Shown here in pieces: positions 44,585 through 54,186 of a stretch of DNA of 64,000 nucleotides. The stretch is from contig JACKBU010000015.1 of NCBI GenBank assembly GCA_020634395.1, forward strand, positions 41,479 to 105,478, in the 5' to 3' direction. Position 1 is the stretch's first letter. Each line of letters starts with the position of its first letter. The translations under genes were made by a program, and so were the position numbers. Source of the DNA: Ardenticatenaceae bacterium (GTDB taxonomy: Bacteria; Chloroflexota; Anaerolineae; Promineifilales; Promineifilaceae). The notes below the pieces were generated by a model, which was not told the DNA's origin, made no database searches, and worked only from the letters and a program-made list of their open reading frames with translations.

Positions 44585-46156
44585 TTACGGCAGACTAAAT
44601 GCGTATAACTTATTGTTTGGTGTGCCCAAACCCAGGTTACTATAGCCTGAACCCCAGAAGATTACGCCGTTTGAGATAGCGGCCCCCGACAGGCACGAAC
44701 CACCGCTAGTAAAGTTCCACAAGATTTCACCGGTCGCTGCATCCAGAGCGTACATATGACCTGTTGGATCGAGTGAGCAGCCATAAACAACCCCATTGGC
44801 TGTCGTTGCTGGCCCAGAAGTGCTGCCGCCGTAAGTGGGTGTGGTTTGCCATAGTATTTCTCCAGTCCTTGCATCTAGCCCACTCCATACACCATCCGTG
44901 GTAACGGCACCATCGGGCAAAGTCCATGGCGCGGCACTGCTATTCGCATTGGCTGTGTAGACACGATTACCATCAACGGCCGATCCCCACTGCAAGCCAC
45001 CTGCGATTCCCCCTGGTCCAGCCTGAGTGACCCAGTTTACGGCACCAGTGTCGGGATCGAGCGCCCAGTATTGGCCGCTTTTTTGTCCCGCTCCTACCAG
45101 ATCAAATGGCATTCCCCCTCCACTGGGGTTTACCCTGAAGAGCGCTGGTGCCTGACCGAAATCATAGTCAGGACCAGCAGGGTCGGGACAATTGTCGCCG
45201 TCGCCAAAGAAGGGAATGCAGTCAACTGTCCAGGCATCGTACGGAATAGCCCGCGTAGCCCAGCGTATTGAGCCAGTTTTCATGTCTAGAGCCAAGATGC
45301 TGTCGAAATGATTGTCGGCCGGGAGACAGGCAGCCTGGGCAGCAGGATCATTCCCGGCTGCCGCTATACAATCGAGGACGTCGTCGGGTACGGTGTAATT
45401 GTTACCCGTAGCGATGTAGAGTTGCCCTCGCTTGGTGTCAATGGCCGGGCTGCTGCCCCAAACGGCATTACCACTGTATCCCTCTGGGGCCATGAAAGTT
45501 TTCCATAAAATGGCCCCAGTATCCAGGTCAAGGGCCAGCATGCTGCCCCGAAAGGAGCAGCAGGGATAACCGGGAATCAAGGCTGCAAATCCTTCTTCTT
45601 GAGAGGCGACACCTACGTAGACACGGCCGTCGAAAACCGTAGCCGACTGAGTGATAATGGCAGCTGGGTGCGTATCGGCCACCGTCGCCCATACCAAAGC
45701 CCCGGTGAACTTATCAAACGCCAGCACGATGCCACCACCACCGAAAGGACCCTGAGTGCCCACAATCACCTTATCTTCAGTCACGGCCGGGGTAGTCCGG
45801 GCTTTATCACCAGGAATACCGGTGACTGTGGCGATATTACTGACCCAGCGAGCCTGCCCCGTTTGCCTGTCGATGGCGAACAGATTGCCGTCCCAGTCGG
45901 GCACATATACGGTGTCGCCATCGACAGCCGGTGTCGCTGATACATCTCCTCCTGTCGTGAACACCCACTTAACGGTCAGATCAGCTACATTCTCCACGCC
46001 GATCTTCGTTTCCGTGTTCTGGTTTCGTGTGTTCTGCCGATCCTTACCAGCCGAAAGCCAGTTGCTACCTCCCGATGCCAGAACAATGCCGGTGAGCAGC
46101 AGGCCGCCCATAATCGCACTTGCGAGAGCCAATACAAATTTTTTCACCCTATTCAT
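44585..46156 (-). CDS. Exported PQQ-dependent dehydrogenase-like beta-propeller protein
   Basis: The product is 523 residues. A signal peptide (about 1-27) precedes an eight-bladed propeller with repeated LDxxTGxxxW blades (ALDLDTGAILWKTF, ALDMKTGSIRWATR, GLDARTGEILW). A vicinal Cys pair (YPCCSF) recalls the disulfide ring over PQQ. It resembles polyvinyl-alcohol-dehydrogenase-type enzymes but has no cytochrome c domain. Oxidation of an alcohol outside the membrane is likely; substrate unknown. The ATG is preceded by GAGGTAGG. Confidence 0.8.
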   Translation of the reverse strand: MNRVKKFVLALASAIMGGLLLTGIVLASGGSNWLSAGKDRQNTRNQNTETKIGVENVADLTVKWVFTTGGDVSATPAVDGDTVYVPDWDGNLFAIDRQTGQARWVSNIATVTGIPGDKARTTPAVTEDKVIVGTQGPFGGGGIVLAFDKFTGALVWATVADTHPAAIITQSATVFDGRVYVGVASQEEGFAALIPGYPCCSFRGSMLALDLDTGAILWKTFMAPEGYSGNAVWGSSPAIDTKRGQLYIATGNNYTVPDDVLDCIAAAGNDPAAQAACLPADNHFDSILALDMKTGSIRWATRAIPYDAWTVDCIPFFGDGDNCPDPAGPDYDFGQAPALFRVNPSGGGMPFDLVGAGQKSGQYWALDPDTGAVNWVTQAGPGGIAGGLQWGSAVDGNRVYTANANSSAAPWTLPDGAVTTDGVWSGLDARTGEILWQTTPTYGGSTSGPATTANGVVYGCSLDPTGHMYALDAATGEILWNFTSGGSCLSGAAISNGVIFWGSGYSNLGLGTPNNKLYAFSLP

Positions 46157-46706
46157 GATTTACCTACCTCGAAGGTTCAAAACCCAGGGTTCACAAGCCG
46201 CCCTTGCAAACCGACGGTAACGTTGCCTCAGTCACAGAGTCAGCAGAAGGAATGGAGGCAAGCATTCCAACGGACTCGCTTTTGGTGACTATTAGTACGA
46301 ATTGTGGCTACAAGTGACGTTGTAGTGCCGTGGCGTTCAAAAGAGGAGCAGAGAAAGTTGATGAAAGGTTTGATAAAATTGGGGCGAAGTTGAGGATGCT
46401 TTCTAAAGTCTATACAGTTTCGAGGGGTACGTCTACATTGTTCATATTTGCACAATGCCTTTCCACCAAAGCGCCGGTGTGGGAAACCAGAACATAACAG
46501 GCAACTCCAAATGAAAGGTAGAAGGATTGTATCAAGGGGATTGGCTATGCCAACATCGTTAGCTTCTGCCGAGTGGGCGTTTGTGATCCACACTTTTGCA
46601 TAGTACGAGTTTTTTCAGGGTACGGGTCAATGGACCTGTTAGAAAGAAATGAACTTTCAATAGAAAATTTTATCTAGGTAACGTTTTGCAGGTATGGACC
46701 GTCTAC
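46157..46706. other. Long intergenic region
   Basis: I see no supported gene in these 550 bp. A 117-codon minus-strand ORF (46240-46593) is Cys/Arg/His-rich without a recognisable domain or ribosome binding site. The upstream control region of the PQQ-type gene should lie at the left end. Confidence 0.4.
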
Positions 46707-47519
46707 CTAAGAACCCGGAGCCTGCCAAAAGAAATAATCCACCTGACACAGCTTCTGAAACCCCAGTCGCTCATACACACCGTAGCCCATATCCGACGAT
46801 TGAAGAATGCCTGCCCGATAGCCCAAATCATGGGCTTCATATAAAGGCGCTAACGTCATGGCCGAGCCAACCCCCTGGCCGCGAGCCTCTGGCACCGTGG
46901 CGACGTTGTAGATACCGGCGACACCCGCGCCCAGGTATAACGTGGAGCATGCCACCGGCCTGTCATTGAGATAACCAAGATACTGACGGATAGGAAGATC
47001 TGTTCCCAGGTCTCCCAGTACAGATAAAAAGCCAGACGCCATCGGTGTTGGCATCCCGAAACCTCGCTTCAGAATATCGATCCACTCGGTAAGCATGTGC
47101 CGATCCTCAACGGGCCGAATAGTGAGCGGATGTTGAGTCGGCTGGGGTAAAGCGGCCAGATCGATAGCCATGCCCGGTGTGCTGTTGTTGTATTGAAAGC
47201 CGCGTGCCAATAGATGCTGGCTCCAGGCGGTTGGCTCAAGCTGGGGTGCCAGCCACCATGTAAAGTTAGGAACGTCGTGTGCCTGGAAGTAGTTTACTGC
47301 CTCGTCAATAACGTGGCTGGCGTCTGCCGCCGGAGGCAAGGTGCTGAGCATCCCGTTAAACCAGGGATGGGCAATGTTGGTGCGCCAGTTGAAGCCATGG
47401 GGGCTGTCGTGGACGGTGGCTGCGGCGGAATTGCGCATCCAGTCAAAAAAAGCGTACAGGTTGGCTTTTACGGCCGTTGCCACAGAGGTCTGCGAAAGGT
47501 CGCTCATTATTTCTGTCAT
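46707..47519 (-). CDS. GNAT-family N-acetyltransferase
   Basis: The product is 270 residues; AGGAGA precedes ATG 47519. The N-terminal half is an unassigned domain; the C-terminal half is a GNAT fold with the acetyl-CoA loop ARGQGVGSAM (about 213-222) in VATVPEARGQGVGSAM and the late YGVYERLGFQ strand. The substrate is unknown. Confidence 0.85.
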   Translation of the reverse strand: MTEIMSDLSQTSVATAVKANLYAFFDWMRNSAAATVHDSPHGFNWRTNIAHPWFNGMLSTLPPAADASHVIDEAVNYFQAHDVPNFTWWLAPQLEPTAWSQHLLARGFQYNNSTPGMAIDLAALPQPTQHPLTIRPVEDRHMLTEWIDILKRGFGMPTPMASGFLSVLGDLGTDLPIRQYLGYLNDRPVACSTLYLGAGVAGIYNVATVPEARGQGVGSAMTLAPLYEAHDLGYRAGILQSSDMGYGVYERLGFQKLCQVDYFFWQAPGS

Positions 47520-47567
47520 CAGTTTTTCTCCTGCAGTTACAAAAGTGAATCTTGCTTAACGGCCGTT

Positions 47568-47780
47568 TCAATAGCCAGCAGCCAGCGTACCGACTGCTTG
47601 TAACCACCACACAGGCGCCCGGCTTTTAAGCTCACCCGTTGCTGCCATGAGCGGCTTCCGCTTCGGGTTTTCAGCGGTACTGGGCCGGCAGGTGGCACGT
47701 TTACCACCACATCGCGGACATGGCGTTGGATCATCCGCGGCTTCAAAACATTTGGGACACATATAAAATTTGGTAATCAT
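47568..47780 (-). CDS. Small zinc-ribbon protein
   Basis: The product is 70 residues from ATG 47780. Two CxxC pairs (CPKC at about 8-11 and CPRC at about 21-24) form a zinc ribbon; a KRKPLMAATGELKSRAPVWW segment follows, a pattern I associate with short Chloroflexota proteins of unknown role. It lies between the GNAT and SnoaL-like genes. Confidence 0.7.
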   Translation of the reverse strand: MITKFYMCPKCFEAADDPTPCPRCGGKRATCRPSTAENPKRKPLMAATGELKSRAPVWWLQAVGTLAAGY

Positions 47781-47923
47781 TTTTAAAATACCTCCCCGGG
47801 CAGGTCAGCCAGCCGGTTGCGGAATCCTACAATACGACGCCTGTGTTCCTGCTATGAAAACAACACCCTTGTCTGGTTTAGTAGAAGGCCCTACCAAGTA
47901 AGGCCTTCTACCCATATGCCCTT

Positions 47924-48355
47924 TTACACCGGCACGGAATCGCCTTCTTCCTGGCCCGCTGCGGGCAAAGAGGCGTGGGAATGAACCAGAAGCCATTCGT
48001 CGCCGCGTCTTTCCAGCACGCCAGTCATCCGCATGGGGAACTCAAACGCCTGCCCCCCGGCCGTGCCCTGACCCAGACCCTCAGCCGCGATCCAGGCCAC
48101 CGGACCTGCTGTCGAAACCTGGTGCCAGGTAAGGTTAAAGGCCAGTGCTTCTGTTTGCGACCAGTCCCGTTCGACCTGAGATCCGATTTGATCCCGGCCA
48201 ACACGCTTTTCGTCCGCGCCAGTGCCAAAGTGGACCTGCTCAGCATCCGGAGCAAAAAGGCTCATCAACCCATCTTTGTCTCGTTTTTGATACGCCTCAA
48301 TGTATTTGTTCATTACCGTCAGTACTTCTGCTTCTGTTTTTTCATTTGCTTTCAT
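47924..48355 (-). CDS. SnoaL/NTF2-like protein
   Basis: The product is 143 residues; AGGAGA precedes ATG 48355. The cone-shaped NTF2 fold is indicated by the N-terminal helix-loop (VMNKYIEAYQKRDKDGLMSLFAPDA), a VARDQIGSQVERD-like helix and late strands (FEFPMRMTGVLERRGDEWLLVHSH). The closest group is SnoaL_3/DUF4440. It could be an enzyme or a binding protein. Confidence 0.8.
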   Translation of the reverse strand: MKANEKTEAEVLTVMNKYIEAYQKRDKDGLMSLFAPDAEQVHFGTGADEKRVGRDQIGSQVERDWSQTEALAFNLTWHQVSTAGPVAWIAAEGLGQGTAGGQAFEFPMRMTGVLERRGDEWLLVHSHASLPAAGQEEGDSVPV

Positions 48356-48541
48356 GGGAATTCTCCTTATTTTGAATAGGTGATTGGTTGTTCTATGGGC
48401 TTATGATAGATAAAAGTGGAAGCTGTGTCGTCGGGGTAAACCCTATAATGCAGGTGGAAGCAACCCTACATTTTTAGGGTCTGCTACATCGTTAGACTGA
48501 AAAGATAATAGGAGGGTGTCTGGTATGGTAGCTGGTTCACC

Positions 48542-51520
48542 TCAGCCAGCTGAGGAAAGGCTGTCCAAATCTTGAGGAGCCGCGGCCAATCCTTTATCTA
48601 CCGCCCAGGCTGCAATTTGGGCCCGAGAAGAAAACCCCAGCTTAGAGAGAATGCGCGTGACGTGCGCCTCCACAGTTTTGATGCTCACAACCAACTCGTC
48701 AGCAATCTCTTGATTGGTCAAACCTTGCGCGACCACCGTCGCCACCTGACGTTCGCGCCGGGTCAGCCCACCGAATTCCTGTTTAGCCGCCTGTCGCGGA
48801 GTCGGCGGCTGAATGTCCGGGATGACAGCCAATGCCCGGCGCAGAAAATTTTCACGTAGATCTTCTTCGTCAAGGGTCAGCCCCAGGGTTGTGATCTGCG
48901 TGCGGGCCAGGGTAAACATTTCCCTGGCCTGCTCTGTCCGCGCGTCTGCCAGGTAAATCTTGCCCAGGGCAATGTAGTTCCGCCACAGCCCGGGGGCAAT
49001 GCCGTGCTTTGTATATAACTCCACCGCTTGCAGCAGCACCTGTTCCGCCTCATCCAGCCGGCCAAGTAACAGCAAAGCCTGACTGTGTAAAATCCAAACC
49101 GGGCCGAGAAACGGTATCATGATCCTTGCATTCTCAAGGACGGGCAGCAGACTCAACAAATCATCCAGCAATTGAAGCATCCTGGTTGCATCTTGTTGGG
49201 CTAAGGCAAGTTCAACCCCGGCCAATCTTAAAGTATACAAAGTTGGTATCCACTCTTGAGGAAGTTCCGCCAGGAGCGTTTCTGCCGCCTCAAGCTGCCC
49301 CTGCAAAATATAGATCGAAGCCAGCCAGCCGCCACCCATCCATGAAAAAAATGTAGAGCCGATTTGTTTGGACAGCGTCAATCCCGCTTCGAGATGGTTC
49401 TGCGCCCTGGTCAGCGCCAGCAGCTCAATATAATAAAAGCCAAAATAGATGTGGTTGGCTGAAGTCCACTGCGGGTGTTCAATGGCTTGGGCCAGCTTAA
49501 GACTTTGGGTTCTCGTATTCAGGCTTTCGCCGTAGCGGCCACGGCTGAAAAGCACCAGGCTGAGACAGTTTAAAGCATAAGCTTCGCCCGACTGCCAGCC
49601 AATGTCATGAGCCAGTTTAATGGCTTCGTTAGCCTGCTCCAGGCTCATCGTATAAATGGCTAAATTGGCCAGGCTGGAAGATAGTGTCTGCCAATCATGC
49701 AGCTCACGCAGAATTGGGATAGCCCGCTCATAATAAGTCACTGTGCTGGCTGCATTACCACTCTGGTTACTGGTCATGGCTAACAGATCAAGCGTCTTGG
49801 CGATGCCCGTCTGATCATTAACTCCCTCAAAGAGGCTTAGCGCTTCCCGATGATAGTCAAGCGCCTCAGATGCCCGACCGCTGTTCATCAGCCAATTACC
49901 CAACCGGTTAAGGCTGTGGCCAACTGCCGCTTCGTCTTCCATAGTACGGGCCAGATCCAGCGCCTGCTGGCAATAGTCACCTGTGCGTTCATAATCCCGC
50001 GAAGCCCACAGCAGCCCCAAATCTAACAGTAGCTGCCACGTCGCTTGTTGGTCTCTGACATTCCGGGCTGCTTGCAAGGCTGCCTCGTAATCCGCTCTGG
50101 CCTCATTAAAGTTCCCTAGCGTATCGTGGGCTTGTCCACGCAGTTTGTATAGTGCAGGAGTTGATGCTTGAGAAAGCTGCTCTGCTGCCTCGATGGCCCG
50201 GGAAAACTGCTCGGCTGCGGCGTGTGGGGCAAAAAGCGCCAGCGCCTTTTCTCCGGCACGCCGGGCATACTGAACTGTCTTTGGCCACAGCGCTGCCTCG
50301 TAGGCATGGTAAGCCAGCGCCTCCAGATGGGACTCAAGCGAGTCGGCGTGGACCTGTTCGATAGCCTTGACCAACTGCCCATGCAGCGCCTGACGTTCTC
50401 GCGCCAGGAGACGGCCGTACAGCGCCTCGCGGGTTAGAGCATGACGGAAAGCAAAGCGATCGGCGCTTTCCTCGACAACCAGTCTGGCGGCCAGCAGTTC
50501 CTTAATCAGATCCAATAGTTCTTTATCACTGTGGCCAGTTAAGATCTGCAGAACGGCAAAATCAAAGCTGCGTCCGCTGACAGCGGCCAGATCAATGAAC
50601 TGCCTGCCTGCCTGGCTGATATGGCTCACACGTCGTTGGACTACCCGCTGTACGCTGTCAGGGATGTCGATCTGAGATAAGGGTTTACGCCGCCACTGAT
50701 CCTCCGCGAAGTAGATATCGCCGCTGGCAATAAGAGACGTGCAGATTTCTTCGGCAAAAAAGGGGTTGCCTTCTGTCAGGGTGTAAACTGCTTCCACGAA
50801 TTCGGTCGATGGTTCCTCCGTCTGGTTGAGAATACCTTTGAGCAGCTGCGATACTTCATTCCGATCAAGTGGATTGAGCTTGATCTCTTGCGCGATTGGC
50901 TCCCGATCTAGTCCAGCCAGCAGCTCGGCCAACCCGGCTTGTGCCTGGATGATGCGAGAGGTTAGCAGGAGGGCAATAGGCCGGCCGGCGATGCGCCGGA
51001 CCAGGTGCAGCAAGAATTCCAGGCTGGCCTGATCACTCCAATGCAGGTCCTCCACAACGAGCAGCAGGGGGCCGATTTCCGCTTGATGCCAGAAGAGCGT
51101 GGTCAGTGCCTCGAATAAACGCCGCTTTTCGATCTCAGAATCAAGAGAAGATCCGGACAAGGGCAGGAAAAAGTGGGGTTCCAGTTCAGGCAGTAATTTG
51201 ATTATCTCTGGGGCAAGTGAACCAAGCGCAGTTAGATGGTCCGAGGCCACGATTTGCGCAAAAAAAGGGCGGAGCATATCAACCAGAGGGGCATAGGGAA
51301 AGGAGCGGTCTTGCTCAAAGCAACGGCCGTTCAGGAGCTTAAAACCCGCTCGTTCGGCTCGGTCTTGGACCTCGGCTAGAAGTCGACTTTTGCCGATACC
51401 TGCTTCGCCACTGACGAGGACACAACGTCCGACACCGTTCTGAACTGCGTTCAGGACGGCATCAAGTTGATTTATCTCTTCGCGACGCCCGACGAATATG
51501 GAGGTTAGGAATGTTTTCAT
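48542..51520 (-). CDS. Large AAA-ATPase/TPR LuxR-family regulator
   Basis: The product is 992 residues. An N-terminal FVGRREEINQLDAVL precedes an AAA_16 ATPase with Walker A SGEAGIGKSR and Walker B LLLVVEDLHW. A long TPR region (about 420-880) and a C-terminal LuxR HTH (LTRRERQVATVVAQGLTNQE) follow. This is the second of three regulators of this kind in the window. Target genes are not evident; the SnoaL-like, zinc-ribbon and GNAT genes lie downstream on the same strand. Confidence 0.9.
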   Translation of the reverse strand: MKTFLTSIFVGRREEINQLDAVLNAVQNGVGRCVLVSGEAGIGKSRLLAEVQDRAERAGFKLLNGRCFEQDRSFPYAPLVDMLRPFFAQIVASDHLTALGSLAPEIIKLLPELEPHFFLPLSGSSLDSEIEKRRLFEALTTLFWHQAEIGPLLLVVEDLHWSDQASLEFLLHLVRRIAGRPIALLLTSRIIQAQAGLAELLAGLDREPIAQEIKLNPLDRNEVSQLLKGILNQTEEPSTEFVEAVYTLTEGNPFFAEEICTSLIASGDIYFAEDQWRRKPLSQIDIPDSVQRVVQRRVSHISQAGRQFIDLAAVSGRSFDFAVLQILTGHSDKELLDLIKELLAARLVVEESADRFAFRHALTREALYGRLLARERQALHGQLVKAIEQVHADSLESHLEALAYHAYEAALWPKTVQYARRAGEKALALFAPHAAAEQFSRAIEAAEQLSQASTPALYKLRGQAHDTLGNFNEARADYEAALQAARNVRDQQATWQLLLDLGLLWASRDYERTGDYCQQALDLARTMEDEAAVGHSLNRLGNWLMNSGRASEALDYHREALSLFEGVNDQTGIAKTLDLLAMTSNQSGNAASTVTYYERAIPILRELHDWQTLSSSLANLAIYTMSLEQANEAIKLAHDIGWQSGEAYALNCLSLVLFSRGRYGESLNTRTQSLKLAQAIEHPQWTSANHIYFGFYYIELLALTRAQNHLEAGLTLSKQIGSTFFSWMGGGWLASIYILQGQLEAAETLLAELPQEWIPTLYTLRLAGVELALAQQDATRMLQLLDDLLSLLPVLENARIMIPFLGPVWILHSQALLLLGRLDEAEQVLLQAVELYTKHGIAPGLWRNYIALGKIYLADARTEQAREMFTLARTQITTLGLTLDEEDLRENFLRRALAVIPDIQPPTPRQAAKQEFGGLTRRERQVATVVAQGLTNQEIADELVVSIKTVEAHVTRILSKLGFSSRAQIAAWAVDKGLAAAPQDLDSLSSAG

Positions 51521-51721
51521 CCACGCCGGCTAAAACGGATTGGGTTTTCTCTTAGAGATGATGAGCAAAATGAATCTGCACCTAAAACAAAACGAGAAAA
51601 TGACGTTGGTGAAAGTTACTATACCGATTTCCCTCCCTAAATCTTATCGAAATCGTAGGAAAGTTCAATCTAACGTCCCTGCGAGATTCGGTTGCAACTC
51701 ATGTTTCACACGCGAGCTGGG

Positions 51722-51962
51722 TTTACTTTTTTAACCTTCCCAAATACTACCTCCAGGGGCACGGCCGTTGCCAGCGTCTCAATCTGGCCTTCGTAGCCAG
51801 CCAGTAAAAACCCGATTCCTCGCTTTCATAGGTCTGCATGATGAAAAAAGGTCTCGCGCTTGCCTCCAGGAAAGCGCTCACGGGGTTGACCGTGTCACCG
51901 GTCACAGCCAGAGGGAGTTATCACTTGCCAACGCCGCCAGCCAACGAGCATCAATCATCATC
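51722..51962 (-). pseudogene. Possible frameshifted gene remnant
   Basis: On the minus strand one frame reads VSAFLEASARPFFIMQTYESEESGF and YWLA, and after a 1-2 nt shift the next reads GYEGQIETLATAVPLEVVFGKVKK. The two pieces join into a plausible C-terminus. Family not recognised. The rest of 51521-51721 shows no gene. Confidence 0.4.
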
Positions 51963-52259
51963 CTAGCGGGTTAATAACCAAGCAAGGAGCGCCGCGACGA
52001 TGGCTGAACTGCCCATCAACGCCAGGACTGGCAATAGCATCCGCTGATCCCAAATTTTATGCTGGCCTTGATGCAGAGTGGCGATACCACTACTCAAAAC
52101 AACCAGAGCCAGTAAATCCCAACTACTCTGGTTTAATACGAAACCACGATAAATTACGCTCAAGAGAACGCCAAAGGAGATAACGACGTAAGCTAGGCGA
52201 TAGCTGGCGTTTTCAACGGCTACAGTTCGTTCGTCGCGCAATATCTCTTGTTCCTTCAC
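51963..52259 (-). CDS. Small membrane protein paired with an XRE regulator
   Basis: The product is 98 residues with a GTG start that overlaps the regulator's stop as GTGA. Three hydrophobic segments are visible (about 20-40, 48-64, 72-95). Similar membrane proteins (DUF2178-like and relatives) commonly accompany small XRE regulators; function unknown. Confidence 0.7.
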   Translation of the reverse strand: MKEQEILRDERTVAVENASYRLAYVVISFGVLLSVIYRGFVLNQSSWDLLALVVLSSGIATLHQGQHKIWDQRMLLPVLALMGSSAIVAALLAWLLTR

Positions 52260-52474
52260 GATACATCTCCTTCTAAAAAAAACAGGTCAGCCACCGGTTT
52301 ATCAAGTTTTTGGGCTAAGAGAAAAGCCAACAAGGTCGAAGGGTTGTACTGTCCAGTTTCAATGGAGCTGATCGTCTGACGTGTTACCCCAACCAGTCTG
52401 GCGAGTTCTTCTTGGTTAAGGTTCTTTTCGGCCCGCGCCACTTTTAAGCGATTACCCAATTTCACGATGCTCAT
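52256..52474 (-). CDS. XRE-family small transcriptional regulator
   Basis: The product is about 72 residues from ATG 52474; the frame runs 16 codons further upstream without support. It is nearly all one HTH: LGNRLKVARAEKNLNQEELA, then LVGVTRQTISSIETGQYNPS, the pattern of the YozG/Cro-like group that regulates itself and a neighbouring membrane protein. Translation is coupled to the next gene. Confidence 0.9.
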   Translation of the reverse strand: MSIVKLGNRLKVARAEKNLNQEELARLVGVTRQTISSIETGQYNPSTLLAFLLAQKLDKPVADLFFLEGDVS

Positions 52475-52573
52475 GTGGTTTTCCTCGACATTTAGTGTAA
52501 AGAATAACAGGCAAAATGTCAAGTATACTGGTCATTGTGCAAAGCAAAGTTGACAGAAAGTGGGCGAACGGCA

Positions 52574-52712
52574 ACGGCCGTTCCCATCCAACCTATTCTC
52601 GCAGCACTGAATGACTAAACGGCCGTTCCCCCCAATCTATCTCGCAGCACTGAATGCCAAACGGCCGTTCTCTCCCAACCAATCGCCGAATCAAGAAACA
52701 CCAAACGGCCGT
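52574..52712. repeat. Tandem array around ACGGCCGT, about 44-bp period
   Basis: ACGGCCGT occurs at 52574, 52619, 52661 and 52705, spaced 45, 42 and 44 bp. Between the first three copies the spacer is also conserved (CTCGCAGCACTGAATG). The array lies between the XRE/membrane pair and the esterase gene, in otherwise empty DNA. Confidence 0.85.
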
Positions 52713-52765
52713 CCTCTCCTCACCTACATTAAACACGATTTGGAGATTCGGGCAGCACCCTGCCT

Positions 52766-53875
52766 TTAGCGATTGGCCAATACCCAGTCGGTAAACGCTT
52801 CCACGCCATCGATCACCGCTTCACTGCGGAGGGAATGGAACAGGTCAAAGTTGTGGTGCGCCCCAGGCAGTTCGGCATAGAGCACCGGGTTTTGCGACGC
52901 CCGCCGCGCCTTATCCACAAAGGCGCGCGCGTCTTCGACGGGCACAACCGTATCCAGATCGCCATGCAAGACAAAGAGGGGCGGCGCATCCGGCGGAAAC
53001 AGGGGTAATGGCCAGCCGTAATAGCCGTAAAAGGCAATGGCGGCAGCCACGGAAGTGTTTGCACTTTCAAAGCCGGGCTGGAATTGGGGGTCGTTGGCGG
53101 TGCAGGCCGCCGCAAGCGCCATCTGCCCGCCAGCGGAGCCCCCGGCGATAATGATCGCATCCACATCCGCACCATACGCCTCTGCCTCTTCTCGCACCCA
53201 ATGAATGACTTTCTTGGCATCGATCAGGGCATTGGGGTAGGCGGTGGCTCGCCCCAGGCGGTAATTGGCGCTGATGCACAGCCAGCCCTGGCTGGCCAGG
53301 GCGTAAAGCAGCGGCAGCGCCTGGCTGTTCTTCGCGCCGCTGGTGAATCCACCGGCGTGAAAGTGGATGAAAACGGGACAGTTGTCGGGTTTGGACCGGT
53401 GCCGGTACACGTCTAGCAAGTTGTATCGCCCGGCGTCACCGTAGCGCAGGTTGCCGGTGCGCTCGACATCTCCGCGGCGTCGGAAAAACGGCCCCAGCAG
53501 CGCCGCCGGTTGGAATGCCGGGATCGTTTCACCGCGGCGTTCGCGCCATCCCGGCCCAATCCCCTCGTCTAACATGTGGGCAATCACCGGCGCGGTGCGG
53601 CTGGCGCGGTAGATGATGATGACAAGTCCGATACCGGTCAGGAAGGTGAGGGCAGAGGCGATTTGGCCAACGGCCGTTTCCAAATCCTGAATCGGGTCCA
53701 GCCCGGTATTGGCCACCAGGAAAAGCAGGACAAAGCCGGGCAGCTCGTTGATGTTGTTGCCAAAGTACAGGCTGATGAAACCCAAAACCCCGCCGCACAG
53801 GCGGGTTAAAGCGCATACCGTCCCCACAAAAAAGATGACAGCCGCAATCAGATAACCGTAGGGTTGTTGTTCCAT
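52766..53875 (-). CDS. Membrane-anchored alpha/beta-hydrolase (esterase/lipase-like)
   Basis: The product is 369 residues; AAGGTG precedes ATG 53875. Three N-terminal membrane segments (about 8-35, 42-58, 68-90) precede an esterase domain with oxyanion HFHAGGF (about 173), nucleophile GGSAGG (about 247), Asp in GDLDTVVPVED (about 308) and His in GAHHNF (about 340). This is the acetyl-esterase/carboxylesterase layout (BD-FAE/HSL-like). It acts at the membrane on small esters, inferred from family. Confidence 0.85.
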   Translation of the reverse strand: MEQQPYGYLIAAVIFFVGTVCALTRLCGGVLGFISLYFGNNINELPGFVLLFLVANTGLDPIQDLETAVGQIASALTFLTGIGLVIIIYRASRTAPVIAHMLDEGIGPGWRERRGETIPAFQPAALLGPFFRRRGDVERTGNLRYGDAGRYNLLDVYRHRSKPDNCPVFIHFHAGGFTSGAKNSQALPLLYALASQGWLCISANYRLGRATAYPNALIDAKKVIHWVREEAEAYGADVDAIIIAGGSAGGQMALAAACTANDPQFQPGFESANTSVAAAIAFYGYYGWPLPLFPPDAPPLFVLHGDLDTVVPVEDARAFVDKARRASQNPVLYAELPGAHHNFDLFHSLRSEAVIDGVEAFTDWVLANR

Positions 53876-54000
53876 AATTTTTCACCTTTTCGCTTCTCGT
53901 ACTTTTGGTGGGTCACTTTGTTTGGCGTTGCCGCGGCCGCAGCCAGGTCATAAAGCGGGGTTCAGCGGCACTCCCAGGCAGCAAACCTTACCTGCTGAGG

Positions 54001-54054
54001 TCAGGTGCCCTGACGAGACCCTAAGGGTTTCTTCGGGTCTGCATAGTTACTTAA
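54001..54054. repeat. Intergenic repeat, copy A
   Basis: Shares TCAGGTG, CTGACGAGAC, CTAAGGGTTT and GGGTCTG-ATAGTTA in the same order with 58317-58402, which has a longer loop. It can fold with AGACCC facing GGGTCT. It occupies the gap upstream of the esterase gene. Confidence 0.7.
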
Positions 54055-54140
54055 CTTTTATTATAGGGAAGGGTTTTAGCGAGGAAACAGGGGATTCCCC
54101 TCAGGCATGCCGGGGATTGATAGCAGGTGATCTTATAGCG

Positions 54141-54176
54141 GTGGAGGGAAACGGCCGTACGGCCGTTTCCCTCCAC
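54141..54176. repeat. Perfect 36-bp palindrome built on two adjoining ACGGCCGT octamers
   Basis: Positions 54141-54176 are their own reverse complement, with two octamers (54151-54158 and 54159-54166) back to back in the centre and GTGGAGGGAA outer arms. It lies 10 bp past the stop of the minus-strand S51 peptidase gene and could form a cruciform or a terminator-like hairpin. Confidence 0.9.
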
Positions 54177-54186
54177 CCACAATCAT

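Noticed and set aside
46240..46593. 117-codon minus-strand ORF upstream of the PQQ-type gene
   Set aside because: No recognisable domain, odd Cys/Arg/His composition and no ribosome binding site.
52574..52712. Possible CRISPR array or iteron origin
   Set aside because: The spacers are themselves conserved, the repeat is only 8-16 bp, and there are no cas, rep or dnaA genes nearby.
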